A stretch of 64,000 nucleotides of DNA from Flavobacterium chungbukense (GTDB taxonomy: Bacteria; Bacteroidota; Bacteroidia; Flavobacteriales; Flavobacteriaceae), in NCBI RefSeq assembly GCF_020805785.1, contig NZ_JAJGZV010000010.1, positions 33,456-97,455 of the forward strand, in the 5' to 3' direction. Below, piece after piece: positions 7,279 to 16,353 of this stretch. The number at the start of each line of letters is the position of its first letter. Position 1 is the stretch's first letter. The position numbers were made by a program, and so were the translations under genes. The notes beneath the pieces are model-generated. The model had not been told where the DNA came from and made no database searches. It saw nothing but the letters and a program-made list of their open reading frames with translations.

Positions 7279-8247
7279 ATGAAAGGACCAATCAGTCAGT
7301 TTATTGAAAAACATTATTTGCATTTCAACTCTGCTTCATTAGTAGATGCTGCAAAAGCTTATGAGCAGCAATTAGCCGATGGCGCAAAGATGCTTGTAAG
7401 TATGGCTGGCGCAATGAGTACAGCTGAAATTGGTAAAATTTTTGCCGAAGTAATTAGACAAGACAAAGTGCATATTATTTCATGTACTGGTGCAAATCTT
7501 GAAGAAGATATCATGAATTTAGTAGCTCATTCTCACTACGAAAGAGTACCAAACTATCGTGATTTAACTCCAGAAGACGAATGGGCTTTATTAGAAAGAG
7601 GATTAAATCGTGTTACTGACACTTGTATTCCTGAACATGAAGCTTTCCGTCGTTTACAAAAACATATTTACAAAATTTGGAAAGATGCAGATGATAAAGG
7701 AGAACGTTATTTTCCGCACGAATTCATGTATAAGATGTTATTGTCTGGTGTTTTAGAAGAATACTACGAAATTGACCTAAAAGATAGCTGGATGTATGCA
7801 GCTGCAGAGAAAAATTTACCAATTATCGTTCCAGGATGGGAAGATAGTACAATGGGAAATATCTTTGCTTCATACGTAATAAAAGGAGAACTGAAAGCAT
7901 CTACAATGAAGTCTGGAATTGAATACATGACTTTCCTTGCAGATTGGTATTCTAAAAACAGTTCAAACGGAATTGGATTCTTCCAAATCGGTGGTGGTAT
8001 CGCTGGTGACTTCCCTATCTGTGTTGTACCAATGTTGTACCAAGATATGGAAATGCACGATGTTCCATTTTGGAGTTATTTCTGCCAGATCTCAGATTCA
8101 ACAACTAGTTATGGTTCTTACTCTGGAGCAGTTCCAAATGAAAAAATTACTTGGGGTAAACTAGACATCAAAACCCCTAAATTTATTATTGAGTCGGATG
8201 CTACAATTGTTGCTCCGTTGATTTTTGCATATTTATTAGATTTATAA
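7279..8247 (+). CDS. Deoxyhypusine synthase-like protein lacking the catalytic lysine
   Basis: A 322-residue homologue of deoxyhypusine synthase, with family landmarks MAGAMSTAEIGK, GANLEEDI, HEFMYK, VPGWEDSTMG and a C-terminal TWGKLD segment. Bacteria lack eIF5A, and homologues usually act on free polyamines, for instance as homospermidine synthases. In the classical enzyme the catalytic lysine follows the GGG motif (GGGVVKHH). Here the segment is GGGIAGDFPI and the equivalent position is Gly243. It therefore probably does a different reaction, or uses another residue. It lies 106 bp after the decarboxylase gene, probably co-transcribed, which points to polyamine metabolism. Confidence 0.8.
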   Translation: MKGPISQFIEKHYLHFNSASLVDAAKAYEQQLADGAKMLVSMAGAMSTAEIGKIFAEVIRQDKVHIISCTGANLEEDIMNLVAHSHYERVPNYRDLTPEDEWALLERGLNRVTDTCIPEHEAFRRLQKHIYKIWKDADDKGERYFPHEFMYKMLLSGVLEEYYEIDLKDSWMYAAAEKNLPIIVPGWEDSTMGNIFASYVIKGELKASTMKSGIEYMTFLADWYSKNSSNGIGFFQIGGGIAGDFPICVVPMLYQDMEMHDVPFWSYFCQISDSTTSYGSYSGAVPNEKITWGKLDIKTPKFIIESDATIVAPLIFAYLLDL

Positions 8248-8255
8248 AATAATTT

Positions 8256-8666
8256 ATGAAAAGAGTTATAGTAGACTACGCTAAACTTACCAATGAAATT
8301 TTAAACCTTTTGGTTGAAAAATTTCCTGATGGTTATGACGATTCGGATGTAATCCGTTTCAGAAACGCTAAAAACGAGCTGGTTGAAGCTGTTGAAGTTC
8401 GTACTGAAGATACAATTTACTTGGTAAAAATTAGTACTAAACTTGCAGACAGAATTGAAAACTACGATGAAGATGATGACATTGATCTGGATGTCGATAC
8501 AATCGAACCAGTAAAAGGTCTTGATCTTGATGACGATAGCGATGACGATGACGACGATGATGCAGTTGATAAACCAGATACAGATGGCGGAGATGATGAT
8601 GACGATGAAGACAGAGACCCAGATGATATTGCTGACGAAGATGATGATGAAGATGATGAAGATTAA
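8256..8666 (+). CDS. Acidic protein with Asp/Glu-rich tail, function unknown
   Basis: 136 residues. The first 75 form a conventional folded part (MKRVIVDYAKLTNEILNLL, with alternating charged and hydrophobic positions). The rest is almost entirely Asp and Glu with long GAT/GAC/GAA runs. Some flavobacterial homologues carry the label DNA primase, which nothing here supports. It starts 8 bp after the deoxyhypusine-synthase-like gene and ends at a terminator, so it is the last gene of that operon. The tail is likely disordered and could bind cations or basic proteins. Confidence 0.75.
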   Translation: MKRVIVDYAKLTNEILNLLVEKFPDGYDDSDVIRFRNAKNELVEAVEVRTEDTIYLVKISTKLADRIENYDEDDDIDLDVDTIEPVKGLDLDDDSDDDDDDDAVDKPDTDGGDDDDDEDRDPDDIADEDDDEDDED

Positions 8667-8687
8667 TTCATTTTCTTTATAATAAAT

Positions 8688-8717
8688 AAAAGGAACTCAA
8701 CTTGGGTTCCTTTTTTT
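8688..8717 (+). terminator. Terminator of the polyamine operon
   Basis: The stem AGGAAC/GTTCCT is followed by seven T residues, 22 bp after the acidic-protein stop codon. Confidence 0.8.
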
Positions 8718-8804
8718 ATACCTATAAATACTTACTAATATTAAATTTTTATATTTATAAGATTATTCTTATTTTTAAACTTACGATATAAAAATTATAC
8801 GCCC

Positions 8805-10919
8805 ATGACTTCAGAAATTTTACACGCAACGTTAAAAGAAAATTTTGGTTTTGAAAAATTCAGACCGAATCAGGAAACCATAATAAATACCATTCTTTCG
8901 GGGCAAGATACATTAGCAATTATGCCGACGGGAGGAGGAAAATCGATATGTTTTCAACTTCCTGCTTTGATTCTCCCAGGAATTACTATTGTAATTTCTC
9001 CATTAATTGCTTTAATGAAAGATCAAGTGGATAGTTTAAAAACAAACGGAATTTCTGCTTGTTTTATAAATAGTTCGCAATCATCTCAAGAACAGCAATA
9101 TTATATTGATAATTTAAAATCCAATACTTTTAAATTAGTTTATATTGCTCCTGAAAGTCTTTCTTATTTAGATATGGCTTTTAATGAGTTAACAATCAGC
9201 CTTATAGCAATTGACGAAGCGCACTGTATTTCTTCATGGGGTCATGACTTCAGACCAGCTTATACCAATTTAGGATATTTAAAAAATCGCTTCCCTTCTA
9301 CTCCAGTTTTAGCTTTAACAGCCACCGCAGATAAAGCAACGCGTACTGACATTATCAAACAACTGAATTTGAATAAGTCAAAAACGTTTATTGCTTCTTT
9401 TGATAGAAAAAATTTAAGTTTGGAGGTTCGACCAGCTTTAGATCGTGTCAAACAGATTATTGATTTTATAGAAAATAAACCCAACGAATCAGGTATTATT
9501 TATTGTCTAAGTCGAAAAACAACAGAAGAACTAGCTGAGAAATTAAAGAAGAATGGAATTACAGCGAAAGCATATCATGCTGGTTTAGATAATGAAACTC
9601 GTGCTAAAACCCAAGATCAATTTATTAATGATGATTGCCAAGTTGTTTGTGCCACTATTGCTTTCGGTATGGGAATTGACAAATCAAATGTTCGTTGGGT
9701 CATCCATTATAATCTTCCCAAAAATATTGAAGGTTATTATCAAGAAATTGGACGCGCCGGGCGTGATGGTTTGCCAGCCGAAACTCTTTTGTTTGAAAGT
9801 TATGCAGATGTTATCCAACTACAGAAATTTGCTTCAGATGGTTTGAATGCTGATATTCAATTGGCAAAATTAGATCGTATGAAACAATATGCCGATGCTG
9901 TAAGCTGTCGCAGAAAAATTCTACTTTCTTATTTCGGAGAATTGGTTACTGAGAATTGCGGAAACTGCGATATTTGTAAAAATCCGCCAACTTTTTTCGA
10001 TGGCACGATTCTCGCGCAAAAAGCTTTGTCGGCCATTACTCGTTTGCAGGAATCTGAGCCTTTGGCAGTAATTGTAGATTTTTTAAGAGGCTCGAGAAAC
10101 GCGTATATCTACGAAAAAAATTATCAAACGCTAAAAACGTACGGAATTGGCGATGACATTTCTTGGTATGATTGGAATCAATATCTTATTCAATTGATAA
10201 ATCTTGGTTATTGCGAAATTGCATTCCATCAACACAATAAAATTCTGCTTACTCCTTTTGCTAAAAAAGTTTTATTCGAAGGGGAAAAAGTAAAATTGAC
10301 TACCGTTGTTAAAAAGGTAATTGATAAAAATGAAATTAAAGTCACCAAAGCTAAAAGTACTAAAAATTCACTTTTCGAAACACTCAGAAAATTACGTTAT
10401 GAAATTGCTCAAGAAGAAGAAGTTCCCGCTTACGTTATTTTTAGTGATGCTTCATTAAGGCAAATGGAAGTCTTAAGACCAATGACAGATGAAGATTTCC
10501 TTGCGGTTGAAGGTGTCGGAAAAGCAAAGCTGGAAAAATATGGAACTGAATTTATTAATGCTATAATTGAATTTCATAGAAACAAATCGGTAGTCAAAAA
10601 AGAAAAGAAAGACAGTACATATAAAAAAACGCTAGAATTATTTCAGAATGGACTTTCTGTAAAAGAAATGGCTGAACAACGAAATTTAGGAGAAACTACA
10701 ATTATTTCTCATTTAGCAAAATTATATGTTGACGGAAATGATATAAATCCAAGTCAGTTTGTTTCAGAAGATGAAATTCTAAAAATAGAAAAAGCGCAGA
10801 TTGAATTGGAAAAACCTGAAGCATTAAGACCTTACTTTGAATATTTTGAAGAAAAAATGTCTTACGATAAGATTCGATTTGGTTTAGCTTTTTTAGAAAG
10901 AAAGAATCAAACAATTTAA
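8805..10919 (+). CDS. recQ: ATP-dependent DNA helicase RecQ
   Basis: A 704-residue 3'-5' helicase for recombination and replication-fork repair. Walker A PTGGGKS is at 41-47, the DEAH box IDEAHCISSWGHDF at about 136, and motif VI GRAGRDG further on. The four-cysteine zinc site lies at about 368-392 (SCRRK then CGNCDIC), followed by the winged-helix RQC region and an HRDC domain at about 530-595 (YVIFSDASLRQM). The last 100 residues contain a further helix-turn-helix-like segment (KEMAEQRNLGETTIISHLAK), typical of the longer Bacteroidetes RecQ. It is monocistronic. Confidence 0.93.
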   Translation: MTSEILHATLKENFGFEKFRPNQETIINTILSGQDTLAIMPTGGGKSICFQLPALILPGITIVISPLIALMKDQVDSLKTNGISACFINSSQSSQEQQYYIDNLKSNTFKLVYIAPESLSYLDMAFNELTISLIAIDEAHCISSWGHDFRPAYTNLGYLKNRFPSTPVLALTATADKATRTDIIKQLNLNKSKTFIASFDRKNLSLEVRPALDRVKQIIDFIENKPNESGIIYCLSRKTTEELAEKLKKNGITAKAYHAGLDNETRAKTQDQFINDDCQVVCATIAFGMGIDKSNVRWVIHYNLPKNIEGYYQEIGRAGRDGLPAETLLFESYADVIQLQKFASDGLNADIQLAKLDRMKQYADAVSCRRKILLSYFGELVTENCGNCDICKNPPTFFDGTILAQKALSAITRLQESEPLAVIVDFLRGSRNAYIYEKNYQTLKTYGIGDDISWYDWNQYLIQLINLGYCEIAFHQHNKILLTPFAKKVLFEGEKVKLTTVVKKVIDKNEIKVTKAKSTKNSLFETLRKLRYEIAQEEEVPAYVIFSDASLRQMEVLRPMTDEDFLAVEGVGKAKLEKYGTEFINAIIEFHRNKSVVKKEKKDSTYKKTLELFQNGLSVKEMAEQRNLGETTIISHLAKLYVDGNDINPSQFVSEDEILKIEKAQIELEKPEALRPYFEYFEEKMSYDKIRFGLAFLERKNQTI

Positions 10920-10930
10920 TTAAACAATCA

Positions 10931-11037
10931 TTTTTGTCATTTCGACGAAAGTAGAAATCACAAAAGTATTTCCTCATACTAATTTTCAATCTTTGTCGAG
11001 TTTCTAGTGCGATTTCTCATTCCTCGAAATGACAAAA
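10931..11037. repeat. Inverted repeat of the ATTTCGA..TCGAAAT type
   Basis: Arms TTTTTGTCATTTCGACGAAA and TTCCTCGAAATGACAAAA, with inner GTAGAAATC/GATTTCTC, enclose a poorly conserved centre. Another member is at 23590-23679. It is non-coding and lies between convergent recQ and the DinB-like gene. Confidence 0.7.
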
Positions 11038-11040
11038 CAA

Positions 11041-11077
11041 AAAAATCCTGTGAAATAAATAATTCACAGGATTTTTT
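11041..11077. terminator. Bidirectional terminator
   Basis: The stem AAATCCTGTGAA/TTCACAGGATTT has A-rich and T-rich flanks between the convergent recQ and DinB-like genes. Confidence 0.85.
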
Positions 11078-11099
11078 AATTGTATAAAAATTTTAAGTA

Positions 11100-11615
11100 C
11101 TACAAATATCTTTCCTCAAAAACTTTCTGATGGTGTTTTTGATGTCCAATTATAACGAAACCTAAAGCACACACAGAAATTTGATTGTTTGATGCAGTAC
11201 CTATTCTTTTAAGCTGTTCATCAGATAAACTTTTGTAAAATAATAAATTGGAATGTCTTACAGCAGAAAATTCCGTTAACAAATCTTGAATACTTCTTGC
11301 ATTTGCATCTGAATTATCTGCATAATCCTGTTCCTCAAAACTAGGCAAAGGTGTTTTGTCATTTCTTGAAAAACGCAAAGCTCTGTAAGCAAAAATACGT
11401 TCCGTATCAATTACATGCTGGATAATTTCTTTAATTGTCCATTTTCCTTCTGCATAACGATAATCAAATTTATCCATCGGAATGTTTTGAACAAATCTGA
11501 TAAATTCATGAAGAGAAATCTCTAACTCTTCTAGTAATTTGCCTTCTCCCGCTTGTTTAATATAAGTTCCAAAATGACCTGCATATTCATTTTCTAAAAT
11601 ATCGCTGACATTCAT
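11100..11615 (-). CDS. DinB-like four-helix bundle protein
   Basis: 171 residues with the DinB/YfiT pattern: a conserved His in IQHVIDTERIFAYRALRF and the C-terminal HQKHHQKV, which together form the metal site of the family. Members are metal-dependent transferases, often thiol-S-transferases using bacillithiol, but the substrate here is unknown. The gene is 30 bp downstream of ppc and may be co-transcribed with it. YpdA elsewhere in the window is consistent with a bacillithiol-making host. Confidence 0.75.
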   Translation of the reverse strand: MNVSDILENEYAGHFGTYIKQAGEGKLLEELEISLHEFIRFVQNIPMDKFDYRYAEGKWTIKEIIQHVIDTERIFAYRALRFSRNDKTPLPSFEEQDYADNSDANARSIQDLLTEFSAVRHSNLLFYKSLSDEQLKRIGTASNNQISVCALGFVIIGHQKHHQKVFEERYL

Positions 11616-11645
11616 TTTTATAAAATTAAAATTTATAATTCTGTT

Positions 11646-14231
11646 TTATGCTGAATTTCTACTGGCATTAGTATTTCCGAAAAGAGATCTAGTTACAATT
11701 TTCTCATACACTTTGATCAAATCTTCGTTTGGAGTTTTTTCTTTGTTCAACTCATTGATTCTTAACAAAGCATACTGCTGAATAGTCAACAATGGCAATA
11801 CAATTCGCTCTCTAATCTGAATAGAAGCAATACCATCAGGATAATTTTCCATCAGTGTTTTATGACCTGCAATTTTCAACAGAAGTCTTTTTGTTTCTAA
11901 AAACTCACTATGAATAATATTCCAAAATTCTCCAAACTCAGGATCTTTACTCATATAAGCTGTTAAAGGCAAGAATGATTTTGCTAAAGACATCATACTA
12001 TTTTCAAGTAATGTTTTGAAAAACAATGAATTATGATACAAATCACTTACTTTATCCCATTGTCCAGATTCTTCAAAATGTTTTAAAGCTGAACCAACCC
12101 CAAAGAATCCCGGTACGTTTTGTTTTAATTGACTCCATGAACCTACAAACGGAATCGCTCTTAAGTCCGCAAAATCAAGAGATTCTGATTTGCTTCTTTT
12201 TGATGGTCGACTTCCAATGTTTGTTTTTGAGTAGTATTTCAGTGTACTCATTTTTTCCAAATATGGAATAAACTTCGGATGGTTTTTAAAACTTAAATAC
12301 TTTTGATATCCCAAATCAGCCAACTGATTTAAAATCTGAGTTTCATCAGCAGACAATTCATTTTTATTCTTTCCAAAAACCTGATTCGTAACACCGGCAG
12401 TAACTAAATTTTCAATATTATAACGGCAAGAATCTAACGTTCCGAAGTTAGAACTAATAGTTTGTCCTTGCACTGTAATCTGAATTTCATCATTTTCGAT
12501 TTTTGGCCCTAAAGAAGCGTAGAATTTATGTGTTTTTCCTCCTCCACGTGCAGGCGGTCCTCCACGTCCATCAAAGAAAATAGCTTTGATTCCGTATTTT
12601 CTTGAAATTTCTGTTAACGAAATTTTTGCTTGATAAATACTCCAGTTAGCCATTAAATAACCACCGTCTTTTGTTCCGTCAGAGAAACCAAGCATAATAG
12701 TCTGCTCATTTCCTCTCGATTTTAAATGATTAGCATACTCTGGATTAGTATACAACTGCTCCATAATAGAATGTGCATTTTGTAAATCATCTACAGATTC
12801 AAAAAGAGGAATAATATCAACAGTAGGATTTTCCCAATTGTTAAGACGGATCATAGCAAATGTCTCCATAACATTCAAAGCGCTTTCGTTATTACTAATA
12901 ATATAACGATTTGCTCCCTGTTCACCATTGTTTTTCTGAATGGTTTTAATTGCTTGAACAGATTCTAAAGTAGATCTTGTAATTTCATCTTCAAAATCGG
13001 CTGGATTTAAATCTCCTTTAACTTTCGATAAAACAACAATTTTTTCATCTTCTGACAGTTCATAATAATTTGCAGGAAAAATAGTCGAATCAGATTTCTG
13101 ATAATAATCTACAACATCCTTAAATACTTTATTATGAATTTTACTGTTTTGACGAATGTCTAAAGTCGCAAAATGGAATCCAAATAAATTGATTTTTACC
13201 AAAAGAGCTTCTAATTCATCTAAATATAAAGACTGATGTTTTTCGATTATAATCTCTCTAACTTTATTCAATTGCGTTAACAATTCCTCTAAAGTAATAA
13301 AAATATCACCTTTAGAATAGAATACCGAACGGTAAAGTTTATGTTCAAGATCGGATACCAAAGTATCTACACCTGAGAAAGTTAGCTTACGTTTTAAGTT
13401 TCTCATTTCGACATAATAGCATTTCAGAATTGAAGTACGTAAACGATCAGCAACCTTAAGAGTTATTTCTGTAGTAACAAACGGATTTCCATCACGGTCA
13501 CCACCTGGCCAGAAACCAAGTTTTATTAATTGGTTCTTAATTGGTGTTCCGTCGTTAATATTCTTTTGAAGATAATGAACAATTTCTCCAGCTGTAGCAT
13601 AAAATACATTTTCCAAATACCAGATTAAGCTCACCGCTTCATCATAAGGATTTGGTTTTTCATGCTGAATAAAAGGCGTTTTTCCTAACTGCGCTAATAA
13701 TTGTTTAATTTTAAGCAAGTCATTCTGGCGGATCGCTTCAGTCAAATCATTAATAATTCCTAAAACTGGTCCAGGATAAAATTGAGTTGGGTGCGCCGTT
13801 AAAACCGTACGAACATTAAAGTTCTCTAAGAACTCAACCAATTCGTCGTCTTTCTCTTTTGCATCCGATTTTTCTTTGATATCACGCAGAGATCCGCGCC
13901 CTTCCATATTATTAACTTCTGGAAAAGCCGCATCTTCTATTGCATCAAATAATACAATTTGACGCTCAATGTATTGAATAAATCGAAACATTAAGTCGAC
14001 TTTTTCAGTCTCTGAAGCGTTATTTAGAAATTTATTTGAGAAGAAATCAAAAATTTCTTTTGGAGTTTCTTGTTTTTTAAAGCCCGTTTCGCAAGTTTCT
14101 GTAAATAAAGGAAGTAGAACTCCAGTATTATCTATAGAATCAAATGGTAATGTTATAAAAACACTATTGTAAATGTGATATTTTGAGAGAACATCTTGAT
14201 TAAAACGCTCAATTTTTGGCAACGTATACAT
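11646..14231 (-). CDS. ppc: Phosphoenolpyruvate carboxylase
   Basis: Anaplerotic enzyme forming oxaloacetate from PEP and bicarbonate in the cytoplasm. The 861-residue length is close to the usual 880-930. The catalytic histidine is in LTAHPTQ (144-150), the substrate loop is GFWPGGDRDGNPFV, and later come GFHFATLDIRQNS, GFSDGTKDGGYL and the glycine loop FFDGRGGPPARGGGKT. The C-terminal residues NTNASRNSA match the family pattern that binds allosteric effectors. It is preceded by an Lrp-type gene on the same strand, separated from it by a terminator. Confidence 0.95.
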   Translation of the reverse strand: MYTLPKIERFNQDVLSKYHIYNSVFITLPFDSIDNTGVLLPLFTETCETGFKKQETPKEIFDFFSNKFLNNASETEKVDLMFRFIQYIERQIVLFDAIEDAAFPEVNNMEGRGSLRDIKEKSDAKEKDDELVEFLENFNVRTVLTAHPTQFYPGPVLGIINDLTEAIRQNDLLKIKQLLAQLGKTPFIQHEKPNPYDEAVSLIWYLENVFYATAGEIVHYLQKNINDGTPIKNQLIKLGFWPGGDRDGNPFVTTEITLKVADRLRTSILKCYYVEMRNLKRKLTFSGVDTLVSDLEHKLYRSVFYSKGDIFITLEELLTQLNKVREIIIEKHQSLYLDELEALLVKINLFGFHFATLDIRQNSKIHNKVFKDVVDYYQKSDSTIFPANYYELSEDEKIVVLSKVKGDLNPADFEDEITRSTLESVQAIKTIQKNNGEQGANRYIISNNESALNVMETFAMIRLNNWENPTVDIIPLFESVDDLQNAHSIMEQLYTNPEYANHLKSRGNEQTIMLGFSDGTKDGGYLMANWSIYQAKISLTEISRKYGIKAIFFDGRGGPPARGGGKTHKFYASLGPKIENDEIQITVQGQTISSNFGTLDSCRYNIENLVTAGVTNQVFGKNKNELSADETQILNQLADLGYQKYLSFKNHPKFIPYLEKMSTLKYYSKTNIGSRPSKRSKSESLDFADLRAIPFVGSWSQLKQNVPGFFGVGSALKHFEESGQWDKVSDLYHNSLFFKTLLENSMMSLAKSFLPLTAYMSKDPEFGEFWNIIHSEFLETKRLLLKIAGHKTLMENYPDGIASIQIRERIVLPLLTIQQYALLRINELNKEKTPNEDLIKVYEKIVTRSLFGNTNASRNSA

Positions 14232-14263
14232 AATCGTGTTATAGTTGGTTGGTTAATTAGTCA

Positions 14264-14292
14264 TAAAAAAACCCCAAGAGTAAACTTGAGGT
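14264..14292 (-). terminator. Terminator of the Lrp/AsnC gene
   Basis: Read on the minus strand, ACCTCAAG and CTTGGGGT form a stem with one G-U pair, followed by seven T residues. It lies between the regulator stop and ppc. Confidence 0.7.
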
Positions 14293-14322
14293 ATATTTTA
14301 ATATAGCATTCAAGAAAAGTTA

Positions 14323-14802
14323 TTACATATTTTTGAAAATAGTATGCATCAAACGCTTCTTATCGTTTATACTTTCCTCTAATGAGATCATTGTTTCTGT
14401 TCTGTATACACCATCGATATCGTCAATCATAAAGATAACTTCTTTCGCGTGTTTAGTGTCTTTTGCTCTAATTTTACAAAAGATATTGAATTTTCCTGTA
14501 GTTACAGAAGCTACAGTTACGAACGGAATTTGATTAATTCTCTCTAATACAAATTTAGTTTGAGATGTATTATTAAGAAAAACTCCTACATAAGCAATAA
14601 ATGAATAACCTAATTTATCGTAATCTAAGGCTAATGAAGATCCCATGATGATACCGGCATCTTCCATCTTTTTAACTCTAACGTGTACTGTACCAGCAGA
14701 TATCAATAGTTTTTTTGCAATGTCAGTAAACGGAACTCTCGTATTGTCTATTAACATATCTAAAATCTGGTGATCTACTTCATCTAAACGAAATTTACTC
14801 AT
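14323..14802 (-). CDS. Lrp/AsnC-family transcriptional regulator
   Basis: 159 residues. An N-terminal winged helix-turn-helix (about 5-60: LDEVDHQILDMLIDNTRVPF, then IAKKLLISAGTVHVRVKKM) precedes an alpha/beta RAM ligand-binding domain (about 70-150). Such proteins form octamers that sense amino acids. The effector is unknown; ppc downstream and the M14 peptidase upstream are possible but unproven targets. Confidence 0.88.
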   Translation of the reverse strand: MSKFRLDEVDHQILDMLIDNTRVPFTDIAKKLLISAGTVHVRVKKMEDAGIIMGSSLALDYDKLGYSFIAYVGVFLNNTSQTKFVLERINQIPFVTVASVTTGKFNIFCKIRAKDTKHAKEVIFMIDDIDGVYRTETMISLEESINDKKRLMHTIFKNM

Positions 14803-14879
14803 AATTGTTTAATTAATATTACTAATTGCTATTACAAAGTATAAAATTATATATAAAAAACAACAAATTCACAAAAAAA

Positions 14880-16034
14880 TTAACTTTTTATTAATCCGTT
14901 AACAAATTTAACATTTTTATTTAAATAAAAATTTGCTTTTTGACCCACTTTTGGAAAATTGAACAAATCGTCTGAATATTCTTGCCCTTTTGCATCGTAT
15001 TCATAATGTCCAAAATATTTTTCCAATTCGCCTACTTCAACTATGTAAGCATTAAAATGAATCTTATTTTCGATTAATTCCTCTTTGTATTGTGCGACAA
15101 AATTCGTAATAATTTCGATACCATCATAATTTATTTTGACATTTTTATACATAAAATCATAAAAAACCACGTTATTTTGTGAAATATTCAAATATTCACC
15201 AAATCTATTATTAACTAAATCGTTTTCGGAAATCAATTTAAAGCTCAAAATTAACGAGAAAAATATGAATTTACGAGTAATTTCCCTTTCGTAGTCATCT
15301 GGATAATGCCCTGCTTCAAATAAAATAGTTGGAACTCCTAAAAATTGAAAAGTGTCTCCAATACAATTAATATTAAAAGAATCATCAAAACGGCCAATCT
15401 GTCCTGGAATATATTTTTGAAGCTCTTCATTTATACCTGCAATGATATTTATAGCTTTTAATCTATTTTCATTAACTTCTCTTTCTTCATTATATGATGG
15501 TGCCAAAAAAGAAACGGTAGCTGGTTTACCTGTATTTCCAGCTCCAAAAATAGTACGCTGATCATGGAGATTAAAACAATAATGAGGTTTAAAACTTTCA
15601 AATACATCACGCAAAACAGTACTTTCTGGCTGTGTTAAATCTTGAGAATCTCGATTTAGATCTATTTCGTTTGCATTTGCACGTGTGTAAAGTCGCGCGC
15701 CATCAGGATTTAAAATTGGAATACTATAAAAGGTAAAAGTTTCGAGCAATTTCCTAGACAAATCCGTATTGTCATTTAATAAATTTATAAAGTCAAAAAG
15801 AGCTTTTGTAGTTGTACTTTCATTACCATGCATCTGCGACCATAAATAAACACGTATTTTTCCTGTTCCCAATTGGTAACTATATATAGGTTCGCCTAAA
15901 ACCGATTTTCCAATTACCTGAACTTGATTGTCTGTATTAAGCTTTTCTAAAAGTGGTTGAATATGGTCTAAAGTAAGATATCTACCTGATATTGTTTCTT
16001 CTTTGTATTGAGTAAAAAGTTGTTCTAAATTCAT
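14880..16034 (-). CDS. M14-family zinc carboxypeptidase-like protein
   Basis: 384 residues with the zinc site HGNE (His69, Glu72) and a later His157 in CFNLHDQR. NPDG and the NRD arginine follow, and the catalytic glutamate is in ILFEAGHYP (Glu240). There is no signal peptide, so it acts in the cytoplasm, unlike most secreted carboxypeptidases. The substrate could be a peptide or an N-acyl amino acid. It is divergent from an XRE regulator, with TTTAC-N4-GTAAA palindromes in between, one of which covers the TACTTTTG -7 box of this gene, so repression by that regulator is likely. Confidence 0.85.
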   Translation of the reverse strand: MNLEQLFTQYKEETISGRYLTLDHIQPLLEKLNTDNQVQVIGKSVLGEPIYSYQLGTGKIRVYLWSQMHGNESTTTKALFDFINLLNDNTDLSRKLLETFTFYSIPILNPDGARLYTRANANEIDLNRDSQDLTQPESTVLRDVFESFKPHYCFNLHDQRTIFGAGNTGKPATVSFLAPSYNEEREVNENRLKAINIIAGINEELQKYIPGQIGRFDDSFNINCIGDTFQFLGVPTILFEAGHYPDDYEREITRKFIFFSLILSFKLISENDLVNNRFGEYLNISQNNVVFYDFMYKNVKINYDGIEIITNFVAQYKEELIENKIHFNAYIVEVGELEKYFGHYEYDAKGQEYSDDLFNFPKVGQKANFYLNKNVKFVNGLIKS

Positions 16035-16047
16035 TGCTTTTTGATTA

Positions 16048-16063
16048 GTTTACAAAAGTAAAC
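16048..16063. promoter_or_regulatory. Operator palindrome 1, on the M14 promoter
   Basis: GTTTACAAAAGTAAAC has 6-bp perfect arms. Read on the minus strand it contains TACTTTTG, a TAnnTTTG -7 box for the M14 gene, so binding would block its transcription. Confidence 0.65.
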
Positions 16064-16072
16064 ATCTTTATT

Positions 16073-16086
16073 TTTACAATTGTAAA
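16073..16086. promoter_or_regulatory. Operator palindrome 2
   Basis: TTTACAATTGTAAA is a perfect 14-bp palindrome centred about 24 bp from palindrome 1, in the -35 region of the M14 promoter. A weaker related site (TTTAATATTGTAAA) follows at 16106-16119. Confidence 0.6.
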
Positions 16087-16304
16087 TCTTCTAAAGCTTT
16101 AACAATTTAATATTGTAAACAATTTTTTAAAACATTAATAAAGATTAGCCCTATTTTAGGAATAGTAAATCTTGCATTAAAATTAATAAGACTAAAGTTA
16201 TTGTATTTCAACAACTTAATTACTATTATCAAATTAAAACTTTAAGTAATAGTGCTTTTTATATACTTACTTTTTGATTAAAATTTTTTCTAACAAACTT
16301 TTTG

Positions 16305-16318
16305 TTTACATTTGTAAA
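16305..16318. promoter_or_regulatory. Operator palindrome 3, on the XRE gene promoter
   Basis: TTTACATTTGTAAA has perfect 5-bp arms and contains TACATTTG (16307-16314), the -7 box for the plus-strand regulator gene. This placement suggests autorepression. Confidence 0.65.
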
Positions 16319-16339
16319 TAGCTTAATCTTAAATAATAA

Positions 16340-16353
16340 TTTACAATGGTAAA
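16340..16353. promoter_or_regulatory. Operator palindrome 4, across the XRE start codon
   Basis: TTTACAATGGTAAA has perfect 5-bp arms; its centre contains the ATG (16346-16348) of the regulator gene. The second and third codons thus form part of the operator. Confidence 0.6.
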
